Of a stretch of DNA of 51,511 nucleotides, positions 27,823-37,026 are shown in pieces. The DNA is taken from assembly GCA_903830725.1 (NCBI GenBank), contig CAIKVH010000124.1, positions 1 to 51,511 on the forward strand, read 5' to 3'. Within the stretch, counting starts at the first letter, position 1. Every line of letters begins with the position of its first letter. A program made the translations under genes and the position numbers. The notes under the pieces were generated by a model. The model did no database searches, was not told where the DNA came from, and saw only the letters and a program-made list of their open reading frames with translations. Origin of the DNA: an uncultured Burkholderiales bacterium. GTDB lineage: Bacteria > Pseudomonadota > Gammaproteobacteria > Burkholderiales > Burkholderiaceae_C.

Positions 27823-28125
27823 TTTTTAAACCTATCGGTTGGTAACGTTAAGCCTCATGATACACGCTAGCGCAATTCGCACGCAAGCAAGTGTGTTCCC
27901 GATGACAAAGCACTATTAATAACTCTTAAGTATTAAAAAATTTGGGTAGGGACAAACAAGGCAAGGTTCTTTTATTAATGCTAACCTTTAAAAAACCTGA
28001 TGCGTCTCAATATACTAGGTTCAGGAAAATTTTAAAGAGTTAGTGAACCCATGAGACTCTTCATCACATTCGTCCGATACCAGTAAATTATGTTTGTTTA
28101 AGAGTCAACACGCTAAAATGCTTCC
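27823..28125. other. 303-bp divergent intergenic region upstream of clpS
   Basis: No coding sequence is seen. It separates the unknown gene at 27016 (left) and clpS (right). Notable items are TCTTAAGTATT at 27924-27934 and an AT-rich stretch with TAAAAT about 10 bp before the clpS start. I cannot fix promoters confidently. Confidence 0.4.
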
Positions 28126-28542
28126 ATGTACAGCCAAACCCGTAAAACTCAAATTCCAATTCGTGTGACCCTAATCTCCCCCTCCTTGGCCACCCCGCCT
28201 AAGACACCAGTACTGCCACCTGCTCAAAAGCCGAATTCAGATGATGGGGGCACCGCTTTGCTGGAGCGGCAAACCCTCAGAACTGAGCCCCCTCAGATGT
28301 ACCAGGTCGTGTTGCTTAATGACGATTACACGCCCATGGAATATGTGGTGCTGGTGTTACAAGAGTTTTTTAATAAAGATTATGAGACGGCCAATCAAAT
28401 TATGATGAAAATCCACAGAGACGGAAGGGGGGTGTGCGGCATTTATTCCAAGGATATCGCCGCCACCAAGGTTGACCAAGTCACTGAATCAGCGCTTAGA
28501 AATGGGCATCCCCTGCAGTGTGTAAGTGAGCCTATTGGGTAA
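28126..28542 (+). CDS. clpS: ATP-dependent Clp protease adaptor ClpS
   Basis: N-end-rule adaptor that delivers substrates with destabilising N-termini to ClpAP. The 138-residue protein has the conserved core [17 protein letters not shown] (binding-pocket residues), VHR-equivalent [12 protein letters not shown] and the end of the domain at about 138. The first ~55 residues form a longer, Pro-rich, disordered extension than in E. coli ClpS (106 residues). Directly upstream of clpA (125 bp), the usual pairing. Confidence 0.95.
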   Translation: MYSQTRKTQIPIRVTLISPSLATPPKTPVLPPAQKPNSDDGGTALLERQTLRTEPPQMYQVVLLNDDYTPMEYVVLVLQEFFNKDYETANQIMMKIHRDGRGVCGIYSKDIAATKVDQVTESALRNGHPLQCVSEPIG

Positions 28543-28667
28543 ATGCCATTAATTGGAGAGGAGGGGGGGAGTTCGCAATTGTTGTTAAATATCTTTAACA
28601 AAACCCAGAAATGCAAGCGATTTCGTATTAAAGTAACATTGTCAAAGACAGATAAGAGGAAAAATTC

Positions 28668-30998
28668 ATGATTGCCCAAGAACTAGAAGTGAGCTTGCAT
28701 ATGGCCTTTGTCGAAGCTCGCCAGCAGCGACATGAGTTCATCACTGTTGAGCATCTTTTGCTTGCCTTGCTTGATAACCCAAGTGCTGCTGAGGTCTTAA
28801 AGGCCTGCGCAGCCAACATCGATGATTTGCGCAAATCGTTATCCAACTTCATCAAAGACAACACCCCTCAAGTAGCGGGAACGGACGAAGTGGATACGCA
28901 GCCAACGCTTGGCTTTCAGCGCGTGATTCAACGTGCAATCATGCACGTTCAGTCCACTGGTAATGGTAAAAAGGAGGTAACAGGTGCCAATGTTTTAGTC
29001 GCTATTTTTGGCGAAAAAGATTCCCACGCTGTTTACTATTTGCACCAACAAGGAGTGACCCGTCTTGATGTCGTTAACTTTATTGCCCACGGCATTAAAA
29101 AGACAGATCCTCCCGAGCCAACCAAAACATCAGAAAACCAAAGCGCTGAAGGTGAGGAGGCCTCTGAGAAGGGGGAAAGCAAGTCCTCCCCTTTGGAGCA
29201 GTTCACTCAAAACCTAAATCAGCTCGCCAAGGACGGAAAGATCGATCCACTTATTGGGCGCGAATTCGAAGTCGAGCGTGTTATTCAGATTCTTTGCAGA
29301 AGAAGGAAGAACAATCCTTTACTCGTCGGCGAGGCGGGTGTGGGCAAGACCGCAATTGCTGAGGGTTTGGCATGGCGCATTACACAAAAAGATGTGCCCG
29401 AGATTTTGTTGGAAGCCAATGTTTATTCCCTTGACATGGGCGCACTCCTTGCCGGGACAAAGTACAGGGGCGATTTTGAGCAACGTTTAAAAGGCGTTTT
29501 GAAGACTTTAAAAGATAAGCCTCACGCTATTTTGTTTATAGATGAGATTCACACCTTAATCGGTGCTGGTGCCGCCTCTGGGGGGACGCTAGACGCTTCC
29601 AATTTGTTGAAGCCTGCACTAAGCTCAGGACAGTTGAAGTGTATTGGTGCAACTACGTTTACTGAATATAGAGGTATCTTTGAGAAAGACGCTGCACTTT
29701 CTCGCAGGTTCCAAAAAGTGGATGTGGTTGAGCCCTCGGTTGAGCAAACCGTTGATATTTTAAAGGGCTTGAAATCAAGGTTTGAAGAGCACCACAATGT
29801 GAAGTACGCGTTGACCGCGTTGCAAGCTGCTGCTGAGTTGAGCGCCAAATATATCAATGACCGTCACCTCCCTGATAAAGCGATTGACGTGATTGATGAG
29901 GCTGGGGCCGCTCAGCGCATACTCCCTGCTAGCAAGAGGAAGAAAACAATCAACAAGTCCGAGATTGAGGATATTGTTGCCAAAATCGCAAGAATCCCGC
30001 CTGCCAGTGTTTCACACGACGACAGGGGTAAGTTACAAACTCTAGAGCGTGATTTGAAGAATGTGGTCTTTGGTCAAGATAAGGCCCTTGAGGCCTTGGC
30101 GTCTTCTGTGAAGATGGCCCGCTCGGGCTTGGGTAAGGAAGATAAGCCTATTGGTGCTTTCTTGTTCAGCGGTCCAACAGGTGTGGGCAAGACCGAGGCA
30201 GCTAAGCAACTTGCCTACATCATGGGTATTGAGTTGATTCGCTTTGACATGTCCGAGTACATGGAGCGCCATGCAGTGAGTCGCTTGATCGGTGCGCCAC
30301 CCGGGTATGTTGGATTTGACCAAGGTGGACTCTTAACGGAGGCCATTACCAAGAAACCCCATGCGGTATTGTTGCTCGATGAGATTGAGAAAGCCCATCC
30401 CGATATTTTTAATGTCCTTTTGCAGGTAATGGACCACGGGACACTGACGGACAACAACGGACGCAAAGCGGACTTTAGGAACGTCATACTTATTATGACT
30501 ACTAACGCGGGTGCAGAGGCGCTTAACAAGTCAACCATCGGATTCACCAATGCCAGAGAGTCTGGTGATGAGATGATTGATATCAAACGCTTCTTTACTC
30601 CCGAGTTTAGAAACCGTCTGGACGCAATTGTGAGCTTCAAGGCGTTGGATGAGAAAATTATCCTGCGCGTCGTCGACAAATTTTTGTTGCAACTTGAAAC
30701 ACAACTCGCAGACAAAAAAGTCGACGTTACTTTTACCGACAAACTGCGACAGCATCTGGCCAAGAAGGGCTTTGATCCGGCTATGGGTGCTCGACCCATG
30801 CAACGGCTTATCCAAGAAACGATCCGCAGAGCTCTGGCTGATGAATTGCTCTTCGGGCGTTTGATGGACGGCGGTCGCCTAACTGTGGATCTGGATGACA
30901 AGGATGAGGTGAAGCTTGATATCCAGCCCTTACCCAAGAAGGACGCTAAGTCCTCAAAGTCTGAGCCCGCGGAGCCTGAGGAGGCTCAGGCTAGTTAA
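28668..30998 (+). CDS. clpA: ATP-dependent Clp protease ATP-binding subunit ClpA
   Basis: A 776-residue hexameric unfoldase. An N-terminal domain (1-145) binds ClpS. Two AAA modules follow: D1 Walker A GEAGVGKT near 221-228 with Walker B FIDEIH, and D2 Walker A GPTGVGKT near 502-509 with LLDEIEKAHPD. The ClpP-docking loop STIGF near residue 623 is present, so it works with ClpP rather than as a stand-alone disaggregase. A strong ribosome site (AGAGGA) precedes the ATG, and a strong palindromic terminator follows at 31071. Confidence 0.97.
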   Translation: MIAQELEVSLHMAFVEARQQRHEFITVEHLLLALLDNPSAAEVLKACAANIDDLRKSLSNFIKDNTPQVAGTDEVDTQPTLGFQRVIQRAIMHVQSTGNGKKEVTGANVLVAIFGEKDSHAVYYLHQQGVTRLDVVNFIAHGIKKTDPPEPTKTSENQSAEGEEASEKGESKSSPLEQFTQNLNQLAKDGKIDPLIGREFEVERVIQILCRRRKNNPLLVGEAGVGKTAIAEGLAWRITQKDVPEILLEANVYSLDMGALLAGTKYRGDFEQRLKGVLKTLKDKPHAILFIDEIHTLIGAGAASGGTLDASNLLKPALSSGQLKCIGATTFTEYRGIFEKDAALSRRFQKVDVVEPSVEQTVDILKGLKSRFEEHHNVKYALTALQAAAELSAKYINDRHLPDKAIDVIDEAGAAQRILPASKRKKTINKSEIEDIVAKIARIPPASVSHDDRGKLQTLERDLKNVVFGQDKALEALASSVKMARSGLGKEDKPIGAFLFSGPTGVGKTEAAKQLAYIMGIELIRFDMSEYMERHAVSRLIGAPPGYVGFDQGGLLTEAITKKPHAVLLLDEIEKAHPDIFNVLLQVMDHGTLTDNNGRKADFRNVILIMTTNAGAEALNKSTIGFTNARESGDEMIDIKRFFTPEFRNRLDAIVSFKALDEKIILRVVDKFLLQLETQLADKKVDVTFTDKLRQHLAKKGFDPAMGARPMQRLIQETIRRALADELLFGRLMDGGRLTVDLDDKDEVKLDIQPLPKKDAKSSKSEPAEPEEAQAS

Positions 30999-31070
30999 TC
31001 AGATTTTTTAATAAAAGGATTTTGTAAAGAGATCTGGCTCTCACTTAATTCTCAAATTAATTCAAAGCAC

Positions 31071-31100
31071 TAGGGCCCCATATATGGGGCCCCAGTTTTT
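31071..31100 (+). terminator. Rho-independent terminator after clpA
   Basis: A 20-bp perfect palindrome (31073-31092, GGGCCCC arms around ATATAT) is followed by CAG and TTTTT. It is about 75 bp after the clpA stop and 40 bp before yebC. Confidence 0.9.
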
Positions 31101-31139
31101 AAAATTTCAGTAAGCTAAACTTCAAAAAAGGTCTTTACC

Positions 31140-31865
31140 GTGGCAGGTCATAGCAAATGGGCAAACATTCAGCACCGCAAGGGGCGCCAAGATGAGAAAC
31201 GGGGCAAAGTCTGGACGCGAGTGATTCGAGAGATCATGGTTGCAGCCCGCTTCGGAGGTGCTGATTTAACAGCCAACCCAAGACTGCGTTTAGCCATTGA
31301 GAAAGCCAAAGCAGTTAATTTGCCTGCAGATACGATCAAACGAAATATTGACAAAGCGACCGGGCAACTCGAGGGCGTCCAATACGAGGAGATTCGTTAT
31401 GAGGGTTACGGTATTGGGGGCGTTGCGATCATCATTGACACGATGACGGATAACAAGGTTAGAACCGTAGCCGAGGTTCGACATGTGCTCAGCAAGGGCG
31501 GCGGTAATTTAGGCACAGAGGGGTCCGTTGCGTTTCAGTTCAAGCACTGCGGACAGATGATTTTTGCGCCTGGTACGCCAGAGGAAAAGTTGATGGACGC
31601 GGCCCTTGAAGCGGGAGCAGAGGATATTTTGACCGAGGATGACGGAGCGACGGAAGTGATAACTTCCGCGCAGGACTTTGAGAGCGTTAAAAACACTCTG
31701 CAAGCGGCGGGTCTAGTCCCTGAGCTTGCAGAGGTGACGATGCGGGCTGAGAGCGTCATAGAGCTCTCGGGCGATGAGGCCCAAAAGATGCAAAAAATAT
31801 TAGATGCCTTGGAAGATTTGGATGATGTTCAAGAGGTTTATCATAACGCCGCACTTGATTTGTAA
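31140..31865 (+). CDS. YebC/PmpR family regulator or translation factor
   Basis: A 241-residue protein with the family start [25 protein letters not shown], the [12 protein letters not shown] helix region and [15 protein letters not shown]. The start is GTG at 31140. YebC proteins were described as transcriptional regulators and more recently as factors that help ribosomes translate polyproline stretches. Which applies here is not known. It is separated from purD by 90 bp. Confidence 0.93.
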   Translation: MAGHSKWANIQHRKGRQDEKRGKVWTRVIREIMVAARFGGADLTANPRLRLAIEKAKAVNLPADTIKRNIDKATGQLEGVQYEEIRYEGYGIGGVAIIIDTMTDNKVRTVAEVRHVLSKGGGNLGTEGSVAFQFKHCGQMIFAPGTPEEKLMDAALEAGAEDILTEDDGATEVITSAQDFESVKNTLQAAGLVPELAEVTMRAESVIELSGDEAQKMQKILDALEDLDDVQEVYHNAALDL

Positions 31866-31955
31866 TTTTTTTAAAAGTACTCTTAAATAATCTTTTAAAT
31901 AATCTTTTAAAGAATTTTTTATTGATATCAGCTAGTAAATGAAAGTTATCTCATA

Positions 31956-33293
31956 ATGAAAATTTTAGTGATTGGCTCAGGCGGAAGAGAACACGCTTTG
32001 GCATGGAAGCTTGCTCAGTCCAAAAGAGTGCAATCTGTGTATGTGGCCCCCGGTAACGGTGGGACGCAGCGAGATAAAAATCTGATAAATTTACCGATCA
32101 CCGAAATCGTAGAGCTCAGAAAGTGGGCTCAAAAAGAGCAAATCACTCTGACAGTTGTCGGCCCCGAGGCGCCTTTGGCGCTGGGCGTGGTGGATGAATT
32201 TCGAGCCCATCAATTGAGAATATTTGGACCCACGCGCGAGGCAGCGCAGCTCGAGAGTTCCAAAGCGTTCTCCAAAGCCTTTATGGTCCGCCACTCCATC
32301 CCAACAGCGCGTTATGAGAGTTTTACAGACCCACGCTTAGCGCATGAATACGTAAAAACGCACGGTGCCCCGATTGTTGTAAAGGCTGATGGACTCGCAG
32401 CCGGTAAAGGCGTGGTCGTTGCAACGACGCTCAAGGAGGCGCATGATGCTATTGATTTCATGCTCAGTCAAGAGGGCACCGGGGTTCAGCACAATGGACA
32501 AGCAAGGGTCGTTATTGAGGAGTTTTTAGAGGGCGAGGAGGCAAGTTTCATTGTGGTCAGTGATGGACTCGAGAGCGTTGCCCTAGCAACCTGTCAGGAC
32601 CATAAACGACTTAAAGATAACGACCAAGGTCCCAATACGGGGGGCATGGGTGCTTATTCCCCGGCGCCAGTTGTGACCCCTCAAATGCATGCTAAAGCGA
32701 TGCGTGAAATCATCAACCCCACGCTCAAAGGCATGGCCAGTGACGGGATACCTTACAGCGGTTTCTTGTACGCGGGGCTGATGATTACGAAAGCGGGTGA
32801 TATCAAGTGTTTAGAATTTAACTGCCGCTTAGGGGACCCCGAGACCCAACCCATCATGATGAGACTTAAAACGGATCTCGTAGATGTGCTCATGAGTGCA
32901 ACTCAGAGTCAGGTCAATCCAACCAAGTCTGATGGTTTGGATAAAACCTCTGCATGGCCGGGCCTGGATGTTTTGGAGTTGGACTGGGACAGAAGACCAT
33001 CTCTGGGTGTAGTGATGGCTGCATTTGGTTATCCGCAAAACCCGCGTAAGGGTGACGCCATCACGGGACTCCCTCAAGACAACGAGGATGTGATGGTATT
33101 TCACGCAGGAACAAGCCTGGAGGCAGGAACCTATCTAAGCACTGGTGGACGCGTTCTTTGCGTCACCGCCCTTGGGGGGACTTTGAAAATGGCTCAGCAT
33201 CTTGCTTATGCAACCATTGAAGGAATTCAGTTTGAAGGTGCGCAGTACAGAAAAGATATTGGTTTTAGGGCGCTTCAAGGAGCAAAGCACTAA
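31956..33293 (+). CDS. purD: Phosphoribosylamine-glycine ligase
   Basis: A 445-residue ATP-grasp enzyme for the second step of purine synthesis. The N-terminus MKILVIGSGGREHALAWKLAQS is the family signature. The ATP-grasp part has VKADGLAAGKGVVVA and the metal-binding ECNCRLGDPETQ-type segment (here LEFNCRLGDPETQ). Downstream genes hemF, nadD and rsfS follow closely in the order seen in related bacteria. Confidence 0.96.
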   Translation: MKILVIGSGGREHALAWKLAQSKRVQSVYVAPGNGGTQRDKNLINLPITEIVELRKWAQKEQITLTVVGPEAPLALGVVDEFRAHQLRIFGPTREAAQLESSKAFSKAFMVRHSIPTARYESFTDPRLAHEYVKTHGAPIVVKADGLAAGKGVVVATTLKEAHDAIDFMLSQEGTGVQHNGQARVVIEEFLEGEEASFIVVSDGLESVALATCQDHKRLKDNDQGPNTGGMGAYSPAPVVTPQMHAKAMREIINPTLKGMASDGIPYSGFLYAGLMITKAGDIKCLEFNCRLGDPETQPIMMRLKTDLVDVLMSATQSQVNPTKSDGLDKTSAWPGLDVLELDWDRRPSLGVVMAAFGYPQNPRKGDAITGLPQDNEDVMVFHAGTSLEAGTYLSTGGRVLCVTALGGTLKMAQHLAYATIEGIQFEGAQYRKDIGFRALQGAKH

Positions 33294-33353
33294 GTGCTTA
33301 ATCAAATTTAAGTGAATTTAAATTAATCACTAAAAAAGAAAGATCACTGTCTC

Positions 33354-34268
33354 ATGCAAGTGTCCTCTAGTACCGTAGTGACTTATTTAAAAAGTTTACA
33401 AGAGCGCATCATGACAGATGTGCAAAAGCGGGACGGAGGGTCTCTAACCATAGATGCATGGCGCAAAGACCCCATTGAGCCCCTTCAGGGTTATGGAATT
33501 ACTCAAATTCTAGAATCTGGTGACCTCTTTGAGCGGGCCGGATGTGGGTTCTCTCACGTCAGTGGTCCGAGCCTCCCCCCCTCAGCCACTCAGCACCGCG
33601 GGGAGCTCAAAGGCGCTCCTTTTGAAGCTATGGGGGTATCTTTGGTTTTTCATCCCCGCAATCCCTTCGTACCAACGGTCCATATGAACGTAAGGATGTT
33701 GATTGCAAAACCCGTAAACGCCAGTGCAGTCGCTTGGTTTGGGGGCGGGATGGACCTGACGCCTTCTTACGGATTCGAAGAAGATGCGGTGCATTTTCAC
33801 AAAACATGCCGCGATTGTCTTAAACCATTTGGGGAGGACTTATATCCGCGGTTTAAAAAATGGTGTGATGAATATTTCTATCTGAAGCATCGAAATGAGC
33901 CCAGAGGTATAGGTGGAATTTTCTATGATGACTTCAACGAACTCGGAGCTGACAGGAGTTTTCAGATGATGCAAAGTGTGGGAGATCATTTTCTTAAAGC
34001 TTACATGCCCATCGTGGATAAAAGGCAAAACACACCCTACTCTGAGCAACACCGCGCGCACCAACTCTACCGGCGTGGGCGCTATGTAGAATTTAATTTG
34101 GTTTTAGACCGAGGGACTCATTTTGGTCTGCAGTCGGGTGGAAGAACCGAGTCAATCTTGCTCTCGATGCCTCCCTTGGTCAGTTGGGCTTATCAAACGC
34201 GTCTCGAACCTGGCTCGCAGGAGGAGAGATTGATCAAAGAATTCCTAATCCACAAGGAATGGATTTAG
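33354..34268 (+). CDS. hemF: Coproporphyrinogen III oxidase, oxygen-dependent
   Basis: A 304-residue cytoplasmic enzyme that decarboxylates coproporphyrinogen III to protoporphyrinogen IX using O2. Conserved blocks include [35 protein letters not shown] and [14 protein letters not shown], with the conserved His in QHR and VHMN segments. It indicates aerobic haem synthesis and complements hemE at the window start. Confidence 0.96.
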   Translation: MQVSSSTVVTYLKSLQERIMTDVQKRDGGSLTIDAWRKDPIEPLQGYGITQILESGDLFERAGCGFSHVSGPSLPPSATQHRGELKGAPFEAMGVSLVFHPRNPFVPTVHMNVRMLIAKPVNASAVAWFGGGMDLTPSYGFEEDAVHFHKTCRDCLKPFGEDLYPRFKKWCDEYFYLKHRNEPRGIGGIFYDDFNELGADRSFQMMQSVGDHFLKAYMPIVDKRQNTPYSEQHRAHQLYRRGRYVEFNLVLDRGTHFGLQSGGRTESILLSMPPLVSWAYQTRLEPGSQEERLIKEFLIHKEWI

Positions 34269-34290
34269 TTATGAATAAGACATTTAGCAA

Positions 34291-35052
34291 TTGAGAGCCA
34301 CTGATTCCTCCCCAGAGTCCTCTGCGGAGTTCTTCTCTAAGAGCTCCCTTGGGTCTTCAACGACTAGACCTCGTATAGGTGTGTTTGGGGGGGCATTTGA
34401 TCCTCCTCACCTTGGGCATTTTCAGTTAGCTAGAACCGCAATTGATGACTTGCATTTGGAGACACTTATCATTGTCCCAACGGGTCAGGCCCTTCATAAG
34501 TTGGGCAAGATGAGTAGCGCAGTTCACAGACTTCGGATGACTCAACTGGCTTTTGATGGGCTAGCTCAAACAGGAGTCAAGCTCCAAATCGAGGAGTTGG
34601 AGCTTAACCGAAGCGGGGTGAGTTACACCTTTGATACGCTGGTGGAGTTAAAAAATAAAAACCCTAATGCTGATCTGTACTTGATCATCGGTGCTGATCA
34701 GGCGCATTTGTTTGATTCTTGGCATCGTTGGATGGATATTTTGAGCGTTGCAACCTTGGCGATTGCTGCCAGGGCACCCGATGTATCCTTAGATACCACA
34801 CTGAATGATCAAAATCTTGAGTTAGATCAGTATCGATGGCACAATACACACCTGGTTCAGAGTATTCAAAATGCTAGAGAACGCGCTCACCCAGGGATAG
34901 CTGTGACACTTAATATGCCCAGTATGCCAATTAGTGCAACGCAAATACGCAACTTTATCAAAGACGGCGTTGACGTCTCTCATTTGCTAAATTCCTCCGT
35001 TCTCGCATATATCAACGCTAACTCCCTTTACACCTCGAAAAGCACTACTTAA
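34291..35052 (+). CDS. nadD: Nicotinate-nucleotide adenylyltransferase
   Basis: Transfers AMP to nicotinate mononucleotide in NAD synthesis. The nucleotidyl-transferase motif FGGAFDPPHLGH is at about residue 32, SYTFDTL and IIGADQ lie in the middle and the ISATQIR signature near the C-terminus. The only in-frame starts give a 28-residue N-terminal extension absent in most NadD. I use the TTG at 34291. An 8-codon frame (ATG 34271 to TGA 34292-34294) overlaps this TTG by two bases and could couple translation to it. The start is uncertain. The stop overlaps the rsfS start by one base. Confidence 0.9.
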   Translation: MRATDSSPESSAEFFSKSSLGSSTTRPRIGVFGGAFDPPHLGHFQLARTAIDDLHLETLIIVPTGQALHKLGKMSSAVHRLRMTQLAFDGLAQTGVKLQIEELELNRSGVSYTFDTLVELKNKNPNADLYLIIGADQAHLFDSWHRWMDILSVATLAIAARAPDVSLDTTLNDQNLELDQYRWHNTHLVQSIQNARERAHPGIAVTLNMPSMPISATQIRNFIKDGVDVSHLLNSSVLAYINANSLYTSKSTT

Positions 35053-35846
35053 TGACTGACATTATTTCAAAGAAAAACGTTACACAACTTCAAAAACTAG
35101 TGATCGATGGTCTCGAGGACGTAAAAGCCCATGATATCAAGGTGTTTAACACCGAGAGTCTTTCTCCTCTCTTTGAGAGGGTGATCATTGCCTCTGGAAC
35201 CTCAAACCGCCAAACCAAAGCGCTTGCTTCAAGTGTCAGAGATGTGGTTAGAGAGGCTGGATTCGGAAAACCAAGGATAGAGGGCGAGGAGAATGGGGAG
35301 TGGATCATTGTCGACTGCGGCGCTGTCGTGGCTCACATCATGCAGCCAGCCATTCGTGAATACTACCATTTGGAGGAGATTTGGGGAGATAAACCAGTTC
35401 GCTTCAAACACGGTGAAGACAAGATGTCTGAACTGGTTAAGGAGAAGGCTCCAAAGCCGGGCAAGACCAGTAAATCAGCAAAGTCAACTAAGGGTGACGC
35501 AGAGGTTAAGAGCGGCAGGGGGGCAAAGGCTCCACTCAAGAAGGCCAAGACCGCCAAGACCGCCAAGACCGCCAAGACCGAAAAAGCGACCTCTAGCTCA
35601 GATAAGAGGGGTCCAGGCACGGACTCAACTAAGAGTGCCAATAAGGCTCGTAAATCGCCATTAAAAAACTCAGTTAAACCAAGCGCAACAAAGAGCGCAA
35701 GTAAGAGTGATAAAGCCAAACAAAAGTCCTCCCCAAGTGTCTCCGAAACCCTAAGTTCTGCACGCACCAAGTCAGCCACCTCCAAAGCCAAAGGCACGGC
35801 CTCTGCTCCTGCTGTCAAAACCCGTAATAGTCCACCTCGTGCATGA
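35052..35846 (+). CDS. rsfS: Ribosomal silencing factor RsfS with long basic tail
   Basis: The first ~118 residues match RsfS (LVIDGLEDVKAHDIKVFN, SNRQTKALASSV and the ending LEEIWGDKPVRF). RsfS binds ribosomal protein L14 and blocks subunit joining in starvation. The remaining ~135 residues (from about 130) are a low-complexity tail rich in Lys, Ser, Ala and Thr, including a TAK repeat. It makes the protein about twice the usual 105-130 residues. It resembles histone-H1-like tails and could bind nucleic acid. Translation is coupled: the start overlaps the nadD stop, and the stop overlaps the rlmH start by 4 bp. Confidence 0.92.
   Translation: MTDIISKKNVTQLQKLVIDGLEDVKAHDIKVFNTESLSPLFERVIIASGTSNRQTKALASSVRDVVREAGFGKPRIEGEENGEWIIVDCGAVVAHIMQPAIREYYHLEEIWGDKPVRFKHGEDKMSELVKEKAPKPGKTSKSAKSTKGDAEVKSGRGAKAPLKKAKTAKTAKTAKTEKATSSSDKRGPGTDSTKSANKARKSPLKNSVKPSATKSASKSDKAKQKSSPSVSETLSSARTKSATSKAKGTASAPAVKTRNSPPRA
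35544..35579. repeat. Four tandem 9-bp units in the rsfS tail
   Basis: GCCAAGACC repeated four times (35544-35579), encoding three-residue units of Ala, Lys and Thr. Any copy-number change keeps the frame. Confidence 0.9.
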
Positions 35847-36310
35847 GGATAACGGTTATCGCAGTAGGTCAGCGCATCCCTGCTTGGGCTCAAAGCGGGT
35901 GGGATGAGTTTTACAGGCGGTTTCCGCCGGACTTTAAAGTCGAGCTGAAAAGCGTTAAAGCAGAACCGAGAGGCTCCAAAACCACTCTCCAGTTAATGGG
36001 CTCCGAAGCCCAGAGGATCCAAGAGTGCGTACCCAAGGATTCATGGGTGATTGCACTCGATGAGCGCGGTAAAAACGTGTCGACTGAGCAGTTAAGTGCA
36101 ACCCTCTCTGATTTACAAGAAAGCTACCGCGATATCGTGTTTCTTATCGGTGGACCCGACGGTTTATGTCCCACTCTCAAAGGTTCAGCCAATATGCTGA
36201 TGAGACTATCGGATTTAACACTTCCCCATGCAATGGTGAGGGTATTACTGATCGAACAACTCTACCGCGCTTGGTCAATCCTTGCGCATCACCCTTACCA
36301 CCGTGAATGA
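35843..36310 (+). CDS. rlmH: 23S rRNA pseudouridine-1915 N3-methyltransferase
   Basis: A 155-residue SPOUT methyltransferase that methylates pseudouridine 1915 in helix 69 of 23S rRNA. The SAM-binding knot shows FLIGGPDGL, and the C-terminus LTLPHAMVRVLLIEQLYRAW with HPYHRE is characteristic. It overlaps rsfS by 4 bp and is followed after 6 bp by maf, an arrangement conserved in Burkholderiales. Confidence 0.96.
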   Translation: MRITVIAVGQRIPAWAQSGWDEFYRRFPPDFKVELKSVKAEPRGSKTTLQLMGSEAQRIQECVPKDSWVIALDERGKNVSTEQLSATLSDLQESYRDIVFLIGGPDGLCPTLKGSANMLMRLSDLTLPHAMVRVLLIEQLYRAWSILAHHPYHRE

Positions 36311-36316
36311 AAGTTA

Positions 36317-36997
36317 ATGTTGGATACAGACCCTTCGCAAGATTCGTCCCATTCGTTCATATACCTTGCCTCCCAAAGCCCTAGGCGCGCTCAGTTGCTA
36401 GAGCAATTGGGTGTCAAGTACAAACTTTTGTTGCCCGACACTCACGAGGACTCCGAGGCTTTGGAGGTGGTTTTAGAGGGAGAGGATCCTCGCTCTTACG
36501 TGGTTCGGGTAACTCAATTAAAGCTTCGTGCCGCTTTGAACCGCTTAGATAACCGAGTTCGAGGCGTAAATCAGGAGACGTATTCCAATGCGCCCATTCT
36601 GTGCGCAGACACAACGGTTGCGTTAGGGGGTGAGATCTTGGGTAAGCCCACTTCGCCTGGCGATGCAGCTCAAATGCTAGGCCGCTTAAGCGGGCAGACC
36701 CACCAAGTGCTAACAGCTGTGTCCCTCAGTTGGGGAGAACACGCCCCGGCCACGGCTTTACCCAACCTAAGCGCGTTGAGTGTCTCCTGGGTTGAGTTTG
36801 CAAGTTTAAGCACAGCTCAAATCCAGGCCTACGTGGATACCGGTGAGCCGATGGGCAAGGCAGGTGCTTACGCTGTCCAGGGGCGAGCGGCAGGGTTTAT
36901 TAAGAATATGCAGGGAAGTTACTCGGGGATAATGGGACTTCCGCTTTTTGAATGTGCACAACTGCTGAGTCAAGTGGGTTGGGCGCCGTTTAAGTAA
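36317..36997 (+). CDS. maf: Maf-family nucleoside triphosphate pyrophosphatase, YhdE-like
   Basis: A 226-residue house-cleaning pyrophosphatase. The signatures are LASQSPRRAQLLEQLG at the N-terminus, CADTTVALGGEILGKP, and the YhdE-type ending KAGAYAVQG...GSYSGIMGLPL, which favours dTTP/UTP rather than m7GTP. It lies in the rsfS-rlmH-maf-rng string with 6 bp to rlmH and 29 bp to rng. Confidence 0.92.
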   Translation: MLDTDPSQDSSHSFIYLASQSPRRAQLLEQLGVKYKLLLPDTHEDSEALEVVLEGEDPRSYVVRVTQLKLRAALNRLDNRVRGVNQETYSNAPILCADTTVALGGEILGKPTSPGDAAQMLGRLSGQTHQVLTAVSLSWGEHAPATALPNLSALSVSWVEFASLSTAQIQAYVDTGEPMGKAGAYAVQGRAAGFIKNMQGSYSGIMGLPLFECAQLLSQVGWAPFK

Positions 36998-37026
36998 AGT
37001 TTTCAGAAGCTTGAATTTAAATTCAT

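Noticed and set aside
30215-30937. 240-codon minus-strand open frame opposite clpA
   Set aside because: It lies wholly within clpA, which has all expected motifs. Its Ser/Arg-rich translation has no domain and no ribosome site.
31884-31907. Two 12-bp copies of TAAATAATCTTT between yebC and purD
   Set aside because: Short, AT-rich and only two copies, so likely by chance.
35363-35893. 176-codon minus-strand open frame opposite the rsfS tail
   Set aside because: It results from the repetitive Lys/Ala/Ser-coding tract; the sense frame is coupled to nadD and rlmH.
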